64,000 bases of DNA from CADEDV01 sp036383515 (GTDB lineage: Bacteria; Bacteroidota; Bacteroidia; Chitinophagales; Chitinophagaceae). Below the pieces are notes generated by a model, which had not been told where the DNA came from, did not search any database, and was given only the letters and a program-made list of their open reading frames with translations. The translations under genes were made by a program, and so were the position numbers. Every line of letters starts with the position of its first letter. The stretch's first letter is position 1. Positions 43,754 through 53,192 of the stretch are shown here, one piece after another. The stretch is from the NCBI GenBank assembly GCA_036383515.1, contig DASVOE010000129.1, positions 1 through 64,000 of the forward strand. The letters are read 5' to 3'.

Positions 43754-44608
43754 TTAATCCGTTATGTTGATGAAGTGCTCAACAGGCGGAGGCGTGTTTT
43801 TAAAAAAAGTAGTAGGCGTATCTCCTGTAAAAAGCTTAAAATCTTTTATAAAATGCATTTGGTCAAAATAACCACAATCCTGTGCTATAGATGTCCAGCT
43901 TTTTTTATGTTCATTCATTTTTATAGCGATCGCTTTATTAAACCGGACTATTCGTGAAAATAATTTAGGTGATGCGCCTACCTGTTCAATAAATTTTCGT
44001 TCAAAGGTCTTTATACTCATGTTGGCATCCAACGCCAGTTTTTCAATACTTGAATTACTTCCCGCTGTTACAATCAGGTTTGCTGTTGACTGTATAGAGT
44101 TGTAAAAATCCTTTGCTTTACTTTTTTTCAAATAGTCAATTAAAAATACTTCAGCGTGTGCTACCATTTGAGAAACAGTCTTTGATTCCTGTAATTGCTG
44201 CAGCAACGTGTTTGCATTTTTATTTAAGAATGCCATTGCATCAATAATCTGGTTGGTAAAAACTGCTGCCGGCAACTGGGATATCATGTAAAATCCATTT
44301 GGCATGAACTGAATGGAGAATAACCGGTAATGTCCGTTAAAAACAATTGTACCGTTAAAACGATCATTCATTCCCGTAACAGTAATGCCTGAATTAATAT
44401 CATTAAAAAAGGGCGATTTCTCATCTCCTCCCTGGGGAATTTTATATGTAACTCCATTGCCACCCAGGTTAAAAGTAATAAGGAATTCATGCATGGCAGG
44501 TAAAGGCCTGTATAAATCAATTCCCTTTGTATCAAATTCCCTATAGGCAAAACAACGGACATATGGTCTCAGTACAGGAGAAGGAATTATTTCGGTAGTC
44601 GTTACCAT
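43754..44608 (-). CDS. AraC-family transcriptional regulator
   Basis: 284 residues. The N-terminal 150 residues form a cupin-like sensing region (PLPAMHEFLITFNLGG, IVFNGHYRLFSIQFMPNGFYMISQLPAAVF). The C-terminal HTH_18-type region has both helices: SSIEKLALDANMSIKTFERKFIEQVGASPKLFSRIVRFNKAI and SWTSIAQDCGYFDQMHFIKDFKLFTGDTPTTFFKN. It may control the reductase gene downstream (inference). Confidence 0.93.
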   Translation of the reverse strand: MVTTTEIIPSPVLRPYVRCFAYREFDTKGIDLYRPLPAMHEFLITFNLGGNGVTYKIPQGGDEKSPFFNDINSGITVTGMNDRFNGTIVFNGHYRLFSIQFMPNGFYMISQLPAAVFTNQIIDAMAFLNKNANTLLQQLQESKTVSQMVAHAEVFLIDYLKKSKAKDFYNSIQSTANLIVTAGSNSSIEKLALDANMSIKTFERKFIEQVGASPKLFSRIVRFNKAIAIKMNEHKKSWTSIAQDCGYFDQMHFIKDFKLFTGDTPTTFFKNTPPPVEHFINITD

Positions 44609-45117
44609 ATTCTTTACAATCTACTTTCTTTACCAGGCATCTCCAAATAAAAACGTACAGCAATTGATTTAATAAAATGACGATTTCTTACTATTCAATT
44701 GTCAGGATAACTTTTAGTTTCAATCAACGATCTCATCGATTTTTTTGTTCAGCCAAAAACAACGAAACCGAAATAGGTGTCGCATGTCAACTATAATGCT
44801 GTAACCTAAACCGTAGTAGCCGAAATACCGGTGCAGAAGTAACGGTGTAGCAGAAAAGGCTTGTGCGGGACGGATTACCTATGCACGATACTTCTCCTTA
44901 ATTTTTATACGATATGCATGGGCTATCACTCAGTAAGTTTTACTACACTAAAACGAGGTGGGATATACGTAAACGGACACCGATTTGCAAAAATTGCAAC
45001 TAGATACCCGGCAACTGCAAAATTCAATTATTAACCGGCAAAGCAAGCAAGTATGTTTACCTCATCAATTAAAATAAATATAAACAAGCATCATTTACAC
45101 TCTAAACATTGTTTTTT
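44609..45117. other. 508-base intergenic region
   Basis: No gene or clear repeat was found. The region is AT-rich and carries the upstream parts of the AraC gene and, to the right, of the secreted beta-barrel gene; no TAnnTTTG box of good quality was recognised. Confidence 0.5.
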
Positions 45118-45780
45118 ATGAGACTCAAAACTAAAAACCTGCTTAACACAACCACTCTACTCCTTTTGTCCTGTATCCTGTGTTTAGCAGCACATGGCCA
45201 GGAAAAGAAAAATGCGTTCAAAAAGATTTATTTACAGGGAGGTACTGGTGTTAGCAGCGGAAGTGGAACATCAGTGGATGTAGGAATCCAGGCGATACTG
45301 AATAAAAATTGGGTAGCTACTGCTTCTTACCAGTATATGGAATTAAATCCTAAAAATTTACCCGCTAACTATGAGCAGGGTTATACTATTGTACTTTTTT
45401 TCCCGATTTATGATGACTTTCCTTACAATGAAATGAAAATCTTCAACATCACTGCCGGCAAATATGTTGAAACAGGAAGGAAAACATGGTTTACTACAGA
45501 GGCGGGCATCTCCTTTGTAAACGGGCAGAAAGTAAGTTTTACCCCGAAACCGGTAGTGAATGATATCTTTTACATTTCTTCTAATTATTCTTTTAAGAAA
45601 GAAAATAAATCAACTATTGGTGCCGTGTTGAAAGCAGATTTCAACTGGGCTTTTTTGCCCTACCTGGGTTTGGGTGCCGGTGTATATGCCAATCTCAATT
45701 CCATTCAATCACCAGTTGGGTTCCAGGTAAAATTAATAGCAGGATCGCTGAATACAAAAAGGAAACAAAAGAAACATTAG
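45118..45780 (+). CDS. Secreted small beta-barrel protein, unknown function
   Basis: 220 residues with a signal peptide (about 1-28, ending AAHGQ). The mature part has alternating aromatic beta-strands (IYLQGGTGVSSGSGTSVDVGIQAILNKNWVATASYQYME) and short loops, fitting an outer-membrane barrel of about eight strands; I do not recognise a named family. The frame opens at 45109; ATG 45118 is chosen. It precedes a lipoprotein gene in the same direction. Confidence 0.7.
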   Translation: MRLKTKNLLNTTTLLLLSCILCLAAHGQEKKNAFKKIYLQGGTGVSSGSGTSVDVGIQAILNKNWVATASYQYMELNPKNLPANYEQGYTIVLFFPIYDDFPYNEMKIFNITAGKYVETGRKTWFTTEAGISFVNGQKVSFTPKPVVNDIFYISSNYSFKKENKSTIGAVLKADFNWAFLPYLGLGAGVYANLNSIQSPVGFQVKLIAGSLNTKRKQKKH

Positions 45781-45840
45781 TACATAAATTTCTACGTCAT
45801 ACATCATCAGTATTTATTCATCTCTATTAAATCATCAATT

Positions 45841-46275
45841 ATGAAAAAGATAACCTTTATGGCTTTCTCCGTTCTCCTTCTTTTATCCTGTAACTCGAAG
45901 AAGGATACTCCTGCACCACCCTGCACTACAAGCGCAGCGAACATTGCAGGACCTTACAAAATAACCGCCGCTACTTACAAATCATCTCCAACGGCAACAG
46001 AAATTGATTATTACAATATCCTGTTTGATCCCTGTGAACAAGACGATATTTATACATTCAATGCGGCGGGTACTTACCAAATTGCAGATGCCGGGGTGGT
46101 ATGCAGTCCTACCAGCGCTGACAATGGAACCTGGTCATTAACAGGAACCAGTGCTATGGTTATTGATGGCGATCCTGTTTTGCTGGAAAGTTTTGATTGT
46201 AAAAAATTAGTAATTGCTAATACAGATACCCAGGTGCCCGGTGACAAACTAAAATTGACACTTACGCGGCAATAA
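45841..46275 (+). CDS. Lipocalin-like lipoprotein
   Basis: 144 residues with a lipoprotein signal (LLLLSC, Cys at about residue 17). The mature part shows a lipocalin-like pattern: NIAGPYKITAATYKSSPTATEIDYYNILFDPCEQDDIYTFNAAGTYQIADAG and GTWSLTGTSAMVIDGD. It is likely anchored in the envelope; ligand unknown. It lies downstream of the secreted barrel gene and before a hairpin and the lipid-modification operon. Confidence 0.75.
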   Translation: MKKITFMAFSVLLLLSCNSKKDTPAPPCTTSAANIAGPYKITAATYKSSPTATEIDYYNILFDPCEQDDIYTFNAAGTYQIADAGVVCSPTSADNGTWSLTGTSAMVIDGDPVLLESFDCKKLVIANTDTQVPGDKLKLTLTRQ

Positions 46276-46307
46276 ATTTTTCATAAAAATGGCTGTGTTT
46301 CAGAATT

Positions 46308-46344
46308 GCTACTATAGGCATAGCCCTTCGATGCTTATAGTAGC
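46308..46344. other. Long hairpin before the lipid-modification operon
   Basis: GCTACTATAGGCAT (46308-46321) and ATGCTTATAGTAGC (46331-46344) pair over 14 bases with one G-T pair, around a 9-base loop, 25 bases before the next start codon. There is no T-run, so it may be a mRNA leader structure or operator rather than a terminator. Confidence 0.6.
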
Positions 46345-46368
46345 GGCACATCCAACAGGCAATTTACC

Positions 46369-47046
46369 ATGAACGATTCCGGAACTATATTAATCTATGC
46401 GGGTTGCTATTTCCTTATGTTTATCATAACCGGTAAAGCGAAGCGAAGTAAAAGCAACAGGTTGTTTGATACGAATGGTGTATTGACAGCAAATACAGAA
46501 AATCTTATTGGATTACATCTCGCAGGCATAATAGTTTTTGGAGTTATCCCTTTTGCTTTATTTAAATCATCTCTTGAAACGGTATTGCCGGGCAATAGAA
46601 TACCAATGCTCCTGTGGTTGCTGGTATTGTTTTTTTTAGTGATCCTTATTTCAATAATGGGGTTCAGGGCAAGCCGTCGCATCTCGATCAGGAGTGAAAA
46701 TATACCCGGAGAATATAAAAATATATTCGGCGGGTATTTTATAGTAAGAATATTCTTCCTGGTTGCCTACGAATATTTTTTCCGTGGTGTTGTACTTTTT
46801 GAAGGTATTAAATGGATAGGTGTTTTGCCCTCCATTCTATTGAGCACAGGACTCACTGTTTTAATTCATGTATTCACCAACAAAAAAGAAAGATGGGGCT
46901 GTATCCCTTTCGGAATAATTCTTTGCAGTTACTGCATTCTATTGAATGCCGTATGGCCGGCCATTGTATTGCACCTTGCTCTTTCATTGTCTTATGAAAT
47001 CCCACCTGTATACCATTTTTTAAAACCGGTAAAAGCTATAAGATGA
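46369..47046 (+). CDS. CPBP-like membrane protein (degenerate CAAX-protease motif)
   Basis: 225 residues with about six to seven membrane helices. The segment VAYEYFFRGVVLFEG corresponds to the EExxFRG motif of CPBP (CAAX protease and bacteriocin-processing) proteins, but the first Glu is Tyr; VLIHVF and HLALS may be the later motifs. Activity is therefore uncertain. It starts a run of genes with tight spacing, its end overlapping the epimerase start by four bases (ATGA). Confidence 0.7.
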   Translation: MNDSGTILIYAGCYFLMFIITGKAKRSKSNRLFDTNGVLTANTENLIGLHLAGIIVFGVIPFALFKSSLETVLPGNRIPMLLWLLVLFFLVILISIMGFRASRRISIRSENIPGEYKNIFGGYFIVRIFFLVAYEYFFRGVVLFEGIKWIGVLPSILLSTGLTVLIHVFTNKKERWGCIPFGIILCSYCILLNAVWPAIVLHLALSLSYEIPPVYHFLKPVKAIR

Positions 47047-48053
47047 AAATTTTGATCACCGGCGCTTCAGGGTATGTAGGTAATAACCTGGCTCATACAT
47101 TGGCGAAAATGGGAAACGAGGTTCATGCATTAATCCGTTTGGATGTTGCGAAAGAATTACTGCAGCATTCAAATATCCGCATCATGAAGGGCGACATTCT
47201 CGACAAAGAAAGTTTAAGCGCTGCGATGAAAGGATGCCGGCAGGTTTATCATGTTGCAGCAAAAGTAGGAGCATGGAGCAGCAACCCTTCCGATTTTTAT
47301 AAGGTAAATGTGGAAGGCACGCTGAATGTATTGGAAGCAGCCAGGCAAGCCGGGGTAGAAAAATTAGTCTATACAAGTAGCTGTGGTGTACTCGGGCCAT
47401 CTGTTAATGAACCGGTCAATGAAAAGCATATTCGTGTCACCCGGTTTGGAATTGATTATGATCTGTCAAAAAAAATGGGTGAAGATGCAGTCATGCAGTT
47501 CGATAAAAAGGGAATGCAGGCTGTTATAGTATATCCTTCTAAAATTTATGGACCAGGAAATATTTCCCACTCCATTACTGCCAACGCTGTGATTGATAAA
47601 TTTCTTAAAAAGGGTATCGCTTTTATTCCTTCACCAGGCACTTTTAAAGTGTGTTTTGCTTTTATGGAAAATGTCATTAAGGGGCATATCCTGGCGATGC
47701 AAAAAGGAGAAAACGGTGAAAAATATATCCTTGGGGGAAACAATATCAGCTATCTGAATTTTTTTCAACGGATACGAACTATTGCTAACAGTAAAGGAAA
47801 GATACTTCCGGTTTCAAATAAATTAATTAAAACATGGGCTGGATTACAATTACTGAATTACAGGATCACCGGCCATCCACCCGCTTTTACACCCCAATCG
47901 GTGAACTATATATTTTCTGATTACATGTTCTCGAGTGAGAAAGCAATACAGGAATTGGGCTATTCGATCACTCCGTTGGATGAAGCAATAGAAAAAACAA
48001 TTCACTTTTTACAACAACCAACCACAACCAAGAAAAAATTATTTTTCAAATAA
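47043..48053 (+). CDS. NAD-dependent epimerase/dehydratase (3-beta-HSD-like)
   Basis: 336 residues of the extended SDR family: MKILITGASGYVGNNLAHTLAKMG (GxxGxxG nucleotide motif), VYHVAAKVGAW, LVYTSSCGVLG and the YDLSKKMGE (YxxxK) catalytic pair. The C-terminal half and its GPGNISHSITANAVIDKF resemble 3-beta-hydroxysteroid dehydrogenase and dihydroflavonol reductase-like enzymes. It should act on a sugar or a lipid/sterol-like alcohol. It overlaps the CPBP-like gene and precedes the hydroxylase. Confidence 0.9.
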   Translation: MKILITGASGYVGNNLAHTLAKMGNEVHALIRLDVAKELLQHSNIRIMKGDILDKESLSAAMKGCRQVYHVAAKVGAWSSNPSDFYKVNVEGTLNVLEAARQAGVEKLVYTSSCGVLGPSVNEPVNEKHIRVTRFGIDYDLSKKMGEDAVMQFDKKGMQAVIVYPSKIYGPGNISHSITANAVIDKFLKKGIAFIPSPGTFKVCFAFMENVIKGHILAMQKGENGEKYILGGNNISYLNFFQRIRTIANSKGKILPVSNKLIKTWAGLQLLNYRITGHPPAFTPQSVNYIFSDYMFSSEKAIQELGYSITPLDEAIEKTIHFLQQPTTTKKKLFFK

Positions 48054-48064
48054 ATAAGCAGGCT

Positions 48065-48865
48065 ATGTTTACATTGAATATCGTTGGTGCTATTGTTTTA
48101 TTTACTGCATTCTTTATTGAATTTGCATTGATATTACGAGAGAGACCTCCCAAAAAGCTGGTCAACGAATCGATGGCGAATGTTTCACTGGGGATTTGTA
48201 TTATTCTCCTGGGCATTGTAGAAAAATCGATTTCTTTCAGTTATTTTTCTTTGCTCTATCACGTTGCGATTTTTAAACCTGCTGTATCTGCATGGTTGTG
48301 GGTCGTCGCTTTTTTGGGCTGTGATTTTTTTCATTACTTCTATCATTGGGTAGGTCATAAAACAAGGTTATTCTGGGCTGCACACTCTACGCATCATTCG
48401 TCGCAAAACTTTAATTTATCAACCGGGTGGCGCACTAATTTCATTCATCTCTTTTATCGTTTCTTATTCTGGTCGCCACTATGTTTATTAGGTATTCCTC
48501 CTGAAATGGTCCTGTTCTTCGAATCCGTTTCTGCTATTCAAAATTTCCTGGTTCATACAGAAAGAGTTGGAAAACTTGGCGTGCTGGATTGGCTTTTTAA
48601 TACTCCTTCCAATCACCGGGTACACCATGGAAGTAATCCTGAATACCTGGATAAAAACCTGGGCGGTATCACGATGATCTATGACCACCTGTTTGGAACT
48701 TATGCAAAAGAAACAGTGAAACCCGTTTATGGTATCACGCATAATATAGATACAGAAAACCCGGTAACCATTCTGTTGAACGAATTTGTAAACCTGAAAA
48801 AAGGATTTTTCAGGGTCAAAGGCCTGGTGACCAAATTCCGGTATTTATTTTCCAGGCCTCAATAA
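48065..48865 (+). CDS. Sterol desaturase / fatty-acid hydroxylase superfamily protein
   Basis: 266 residues with several membrane helices and the di-iron histidine boxes: HYFYHWVGHKTRLFWAAHSTHHSS around residues 90-115 and HRVHHGSNPEYLDKN around 183-197. Members hydroxylate or desaturate lipids, sterols or carotenoids with oxygen. It lies 11 bases after the epimerase in a four-gene run, consistent with a shared lipid substrate (inference). Confidence 0.92.
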   Translation: MFTLNIVGAIVLFTAFFIEFALILRERPPKKLVNESMANVSLGICIILLGIVEKSISFSYFSLLYHVAIFKPAVSAWLWVVAFLGCDFFHYFYHWVGHKTRLFWAAHSTHHSSQNFNLSTGWRTNFIHLFYRFLFWSPLCLLGIPPEMVLFFESVSAIQNFLVHTERVGKLGVLDWLFNTPSNHRVHHGSNPEYLDKNLGGITMIYDHLFGTYAKETVKPVYGITHNIDTENPVTILLNEFVNLKKGFFRVKGLVTKFRYLFSRPQ

Positions 48866-48888
48866 ATGTTAAGTATAAATACAAGTAT

Positions 48889-49734
48889 ATGTCTATGAAC
48901 AATTATTGTTTAATAACCGGTGCCAGCGAAGGATTGGGTAAAGCGCTGGCGATAGAGTGTGCATCCCGTAAAATGAATCTTATCCTGGTCGCATTGCCTG
49001 AACCACACCTGTATAATTTCGCTGAATGGATAAAAGAAAATTATTCTATAGAAGTGGTAGCTATTGGGAAAGACCTTAGCCGTGAAGAAAACTGCATGCT
49101 CCTTTTTGATGAGGTATGCCGGATGAACCTGAACGTAAACATGCTTATCAACAATGTGGGGATCGGCAGCACTCACTTATTTGCCGAAGGGAGTATTGAT
49201 TTTTACCAGCGGCAGTTGAATTTAAATATAATGACTGTAACAGTTCTTACACGATTGTTCCTGGGAATGCTGAAAAAAAACAACCCTTCTTATATTTTGA
49301 ATGTGGGTAGCCTGTGCAGTTTCTTTTTCCTGGCCCGCAAACAGGTATATGGCGCTACCAAATCATTTGTTTACTTTTTTTCAAAAAGCCTGAAAAGAGA
49401 ACTTTACCAGGATAATGTACATGTGAGTGTACTTTGTCCCGGGGCCATGAATACGAACCCAATAGTAACAGCAGTAATTAAAAGCAGCAGTCCCCTGGTA
49501 AGGGCAGCAGTAGTATGCCCGGAGGAAGTTGCAAGGGTTGCTATAAAAGGGTTATTGAAAAAAAAGGAAGTCATCATACCGGGCAACCTGAATAAAATTT
49601 TCTTATTCATGAATACGGTCGTTCCCTCCTCACTAAAAAAAATGATCACGAACAGGCATATGAAATCATTGAATTCGGCAGGTCGTGAAAGTTCGACAGT
49701 CGTCACTATCCCCGTTTCATTTTCCAGAAGCTGA
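48889..49734 (+). CDS. SDR-family NAD(P)-dependent oxidoreductase
   Basis: 281 residues: TGASEGLGKALAIECASR at the cofactor-binding N-terminus, NVGSLCSFFFL, and Tyr154-Gly-Ala-Thr-Lys158 (YxxxK), followed by LCPGAMNTNP. This is the classical SDR layout. It may reduce or oxidise a lipid intermediate from the upstream hydroxylase. It overlaps the convergent histidine kinase gene by 18 bases, so both stops lie in the other's coding sequence. Confidence 0.92.
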   Translation: MSMNNYCLITGASEGLGKALAIECASRKMNLILVALPEPHLYNFAEWIKENYSIEVVAIGKDLSREENCMLLFDEVCRMNLNVNMLINNVGIGSTHLFAEGSIDFYQRQLNLNIMTVTVLTRLFLGMLKKNNPSYILNVGSLCSFFFLARKQVYGATKSFVYFFSKSLKRELYQDNVHVSVLCPGAMNTNPIVTAVIKSSSPLVRAAVVCPEEVARVAIKGLLKKKEVIIPGNLNKIFLFMNTVVPSSLKKMITNRHMKSLNSAGRESSTVVTIPVSFSRS

Positions 49735-51534
49735 AGAAGAGGTAGTAAAAAGAGAAGATACTTCCTGTAAAGGAGTATTTATTAATATAGTAGTTCCTTG
49801 TCCCGGCATTGAGATAATATCCAGAGTGCCTCCTATCATAGCGGCTCTTTCCTTCATGCCGAGCAGACCTAACGTTTTTCTCTCTCCCGTATTACCAGGA
49901 TCAAATCCTTTCCCATCATCCTGTATGGAAAGATGAACCCCGGTATCGGACACAACGAGGTGAGCAAATACATGCTGTGCTCCCGCATGACGGGCCACAT
50001 TGGTCAATGATTCCTGGTACATCCGAAACAAACCCGTTGCAATGATGGGTGATGCATCTACGTTACTTACAGATGAGTGAAACTTAACGGGTATATTGAA
50101 GCGACGTGTAAACTCCTGGCTATGCCATTCAAGAGCAGCTATCAGTCCAAGATCATCCAGTATACTGGGCCTGAGTTCAGCGGCAAGTTTTCTTACAAAT
50201 ATTACAGCTTCATCAACCATTGTACTCATCTCTATTAACTTTTCATGGCTGGCCGCTGTATCCTTACCATGTGGTAATTTTTTTTTCAACCAGCCGATAT
50301 CCATCTTCAGCCCCGTCAAAAATTGCCCCAGCTCATCATGCATCTCCCGGGCAATATGTTTGCGTTCATCCTCTCTTATATTTTGAAGGTGTGCAGAAAG
50401 TTCACGCAGTTGCTCATTCATCTGCACGGTCTCCATTATTTTTTGTTCCAATGAGCTGTTGGCTTTATTTACTTTAGCTGCCATTGCATTGAAAGCGCGG
50501 GCCAGCTTACCAACCTCATCCCGGCGATCGTTTGCTACGGTGGATGAATAATTACCATTTGCCATATGAGAGGCCGCTATCGTTAATTGGTTAAGAGGTC
50601 TTGTAATATTGCGGCTCATATGCCAGGCAATAAAAATGCCAATGGAAACCAGGACACTCCCGATCAAAATAACCCAGCCAAGAAAACGGTTGGCAGATAG
50701 CAGCATGGATTGTTGAGAAAACTGTACCAGCACCATCCACGGTGTATTTTTTATAGTAGTGGATACGCCTTCCACTTTTTTATGGTTGTCGCCATAATAT
50801 TCAAACAAGTTGCTTGTTTTTTTGGCATCCGCCGGCACAGGGTTGGAAATAGGCTTCATCAAATCGGTCCATAAACTATTATCTGTATTGCCGAAATAAA
50901 GTTTGGCTTGTGTGCCGATGAGTTGAGTGATGCGCTCAATGGCTGCAGAAGTATTTCTTACAACTCTCCATCTTACCAGGTGACCTATTACTTTATCCTT
51001 TTCGGTGATGGCACTAGTAACTGAATAATAAATGGAATCATGCACCAGCACCATTTTTCCTATACCCCCGGTATCCGGGTTAGTCAATGCCAGGAGTGAA
51101 TCAAAATTGATCCTGTTATCTATCCCGTTTTTACTTCTGCGGATCACTGGGCGGTAATCCTGGTCTGTCAGTTCTACTAAAACTGAAGCACTATCGAGAT
51201 ATAATTTTTGCATAGTGGCAACTGCTGAATCGGGTGCAGCAGGCAGCATCTCAAGGTATTCTTTGATGGAGTGATGATTGGCTACGTTGTGGTTGGCTGC
51301 AATTAAACCCTGCGCAGACTGTGAAAGCAAATCACTTAACTGATCGCTTAATGAATGTAAACGTTCACGACCTGTTCGAAGTGCAGCGGTTCTTACAGAA
51401 AAATAAGAGATAAGACCAAAGATGATCATGATGGTGAGCAGCAGTACACATATCAGGAGCGGCAAACGTTGTTGAATGGAAAAGCCTCTCAGTCGTGGTT
51501 TCCATTTCATTCTAAGTACCGGGTTAATTTTCAT
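49717..51534 (-). CDS. Sensor histidine kinase with HAMP domain, NarX/LiaS-type
   Basis: 605 residues. Two membrane helices (about 25-50 and 285-305) flank a large periplasmic sensing region (about 55-285), then a HAMP linker (about 305-360). The HisKA_3 dimerisation motif REDERKHIAREMHDELGQFL carries the phospho-acceptor His near residue 399, and a HATPase domain ends the protein (DDGKGFDPGN, GLLGMKERAAMIGGTLDI). No response regulator gene is in view, so the partner is elsewhere. It overlaps the convergent SDR gene by 18 bases. Confidence 0.93.
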   Translation of the reverse strand: MKINPVLRMKWKPRLRGFSIQQRLPLLICVLLLTIMIIFGLISYFSVRTAALRTGRERLHSLSDQLSDLLSQSAQGLIAANHNVANHHSIKEYLEMLPAAPDSAVATMQKLYLDSASVLVELTDQDYRPVIRRSKNGIDNRINFDSLLALTNPDTGGIGKMVLVHDSIYYSVTSAITEKDKVIGHLVRWRVVRNTSAAIERITQLIGTQAKLYFGNTDNSLWTDLMKPISNPVPADAKKTSNLFEYYGDNHKKVEGVSTTIKNTPWMVLVQFSQQSMLLSANRFLGWVILIGSVLVSIGIFIAWHMSRNITRPLNQLTIAASHMANGNYSSTVANDRRDEVGKLARAFNAMAAKVNKANSSLEQKIMETVQMNEQLRELSAHLQNIREDERKHIAREMHDELGQFLTGLKMDIGWLKKKLPHGKDTAASHEKLIEMSTMVDEAVIFVRKLAAELRPSILDDLGLIAALEWHSQEFTRRFNIPVKFHSSVSNVDASPIIATGLFRMYQESLTNVARHAGAQHVFAHLVVSDTGVHLSIQDDGKGFDPGNTGERKTLGLLGMKERAAMIGGTLDIISMPGQGTTILINTPLQEVSSLFTTSSSASGK

Positions 51535-51920
51535 ATTGTTTGAATAAAGACAACCGGATATTAAATGTGTAAGATAAAAGGTTTTAGTGAGCAGAAAAAC
51601 TAAACAAAGCGAAGTAGGGGGTTACACTTATTTGCAGCAGCTAATTATAAAAGACAAAGCAAGACCGTCTTGTATATACTAACTTTTTCATTTGGTTCTT
51701 TCATAGGAAAAGAGGCTTGTTGTTGCACTGCTGCTATTAACACTCAATTTTAAGATTAGTAATGAATGGTTTTTATTTTCAGTTGCCGGCCAGGGAACAA
51801 CCAATTGTTGTAGATGCGCTATAAAATGAATAAATCATTCTGCTATTACCATATTCCATCCAACAAAAGATTGTTGAAAGTATGTTTATGAAGTATGGGC
51901 CTCCATCTTTTTTTATGAAA
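51535..51920. other. 386-base intergenic region
   Basis: No gene found. The region holds the upstream parts of the histidine kinase gene, and no clear promoter motif was recognised. Confidence 0.5.
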
Positions 51921-52184
51921 TTAATTTTCTGCAGAAGTGGTAGTGTTACTTTCAGGAAAGATTATAGCTGGTATAGTTGCGTCTTCATTTTTTTTGAAAT
52001 TCAATTTGGCATCAATAGCAGCCTGTATGCTAATAATAACTTCTTTGCAGCCAGGTAGTTGATCAGAAAAACCTTCTTCGGCAAGCAGTTTAGTATAAAT
52101 TCCGGTATGAGTGACCAGCATATCCACCAACGCAGGTAGCTCAAGCGTTTGTAATTCCTCTATAGAAGCAGGTTGTAAAAACAT
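51921..52184 (-). CDS. Small hypothetical protein
   Basis: 87 residues. The ATG at 52184 gives a cytoplasmic helical protein (LQPASIEELQTLELPALVDMLVTHTGIYTKLLAEEGFSD) with an acidic, Ser/Thr-rich tail. The frame opens upstream to 52370 only from a TTG and passes through a hydrophobic stretch, so that extension is not preferred. I do not recognise the family. Confidence 0.5.
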   Translation of the reverse strand: MFLQPASIEELQTLELPALVDMLVTHTGIYTKLLAEEGFSDQLPGCKEVIISIQAAIDAKLNFKKNEDATIPAIIFPESNTTTSAEN

Positions 52185-52406
52185 CGTCACTACTCCACAA
52201 ATTTCATGCAATTTATTATGAAGCGCAGACCGATTACAAAAACAAATAGCTATAAAAACGGGGAAAAAAATCAACAGTTTAACAGCATTGAGAAAAAATT
52301 GTAACGCCTCAACGTTACCGTATCTGTTAGTGATATTGATAAAACAAAGGAATAATAAATTGTTTGCCAATTGTATGGACCGGCATGTTTGTTTTACTAA
52401 ACCTCG

Positions 52407-52853
52407 TTAAACTCCAAACTGTCGTAAATGATGATCAAGGTGTTTCCAGGCAGATTTTCCCCATTGTTCAGTAGTTAATTTTCCAAAATAAGGATGGCGG
52501 TCTTTTCTCAAATATTCTTCACAGAAAATTTCAATAGTTTCCAGCAGCTGTTGTCTTTCTTTTTCGAATTCCCGCTGGCCGGCAATTTTAAATGATTTGT
52601 CGGTTGCAATATTTTTTTTATAGGGGGTGTCATTATACAATATGCCTTTGAATAAAGGGCCAAACCACCTGATAAGAAAACCTCCTTTTAACTGGTGCTG
52701 GCCGATGGCCACTTTTAGTGGAGCCTGGGTATGTGCCAGCATCTGCGCCACATCCATCTGGCCCCATTTGCGTTGAGTAGCTGGGGTTAATCTTTTTATA
52801 CGATTAATAATTTCCGCCTTCACCTCCGGATTCAATAAGTTTTTGACTTCCAT
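52407..52853 (-). CDS. DUF1569 protein (DinB-like)
   Basis: 148 residues. The sequence TPATQRKWGQMDVAQMLAHTQAPLKVAIGQHQLKGGFLIRW and KLTTEQWGKSAWKHLDHHLRQFGV is typical of DUF1569, a DinB-related four-helix bundle with metal-binding His residues. Function unknown. This is the third DinB-like gene in the window. Confidence 0.88.
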   Translation of the reverse strand: MEVKNLLNPEVKAEIINRIKRLTPATQRKWGQMDVAQMLAHTQAPLKVAIGQHQLKGGFLIRWFGPLFKGILYNDTPYKKNIATDKSFKIAGQREFEKERQQLLETIEIFCEEYLRKDRHPYFGKLTTEQWGKSAWKHLDHHLRQFGV

Positions 52854-53192
52854 AGCGCAAAATTAGAATACTGCATCATTCTAATTCCATGATTTTAATT
52901 TGGCTAATATGATATGTAATCATCCTGGTAAATCACTTCTTGTCTATGCCAATAGAAGCTTTCTCAGTGATGACTTCGTTAAGGAAACCTGTTTTTTGTT
53001 GAGGCAGCATGCATCGAATGTTTAGCATAGCATACGCAAACACCTAAGTAACAAGCGGCTTTTAAAGTAAGCAACAAACCAGGTATAAAGACAATAATTA
53101 TAGCTGGCCTTTTAGCAATGCAAACCGAACTGATAAAGGTATAAGACTGGTAAAACTTTTATCACTTTTATCATAACGAACCTATCCATTCT
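52854..53192. other. 339-base intergenic region
   Basis: No gene found. It separates the divergent DUF1569 and T9SS genes and must hold the promoters of both; no high-quality TAnnTTTG box was recognised. Confidence 0.45.

Noticed and set aside
45000..45100. TTGCAAAAATTGCAAC-like words near 44980 as an operator
   Set aside because: TTGCAA is itself a common palindrome in AT-rich DNA and there is no promoter box beside it.
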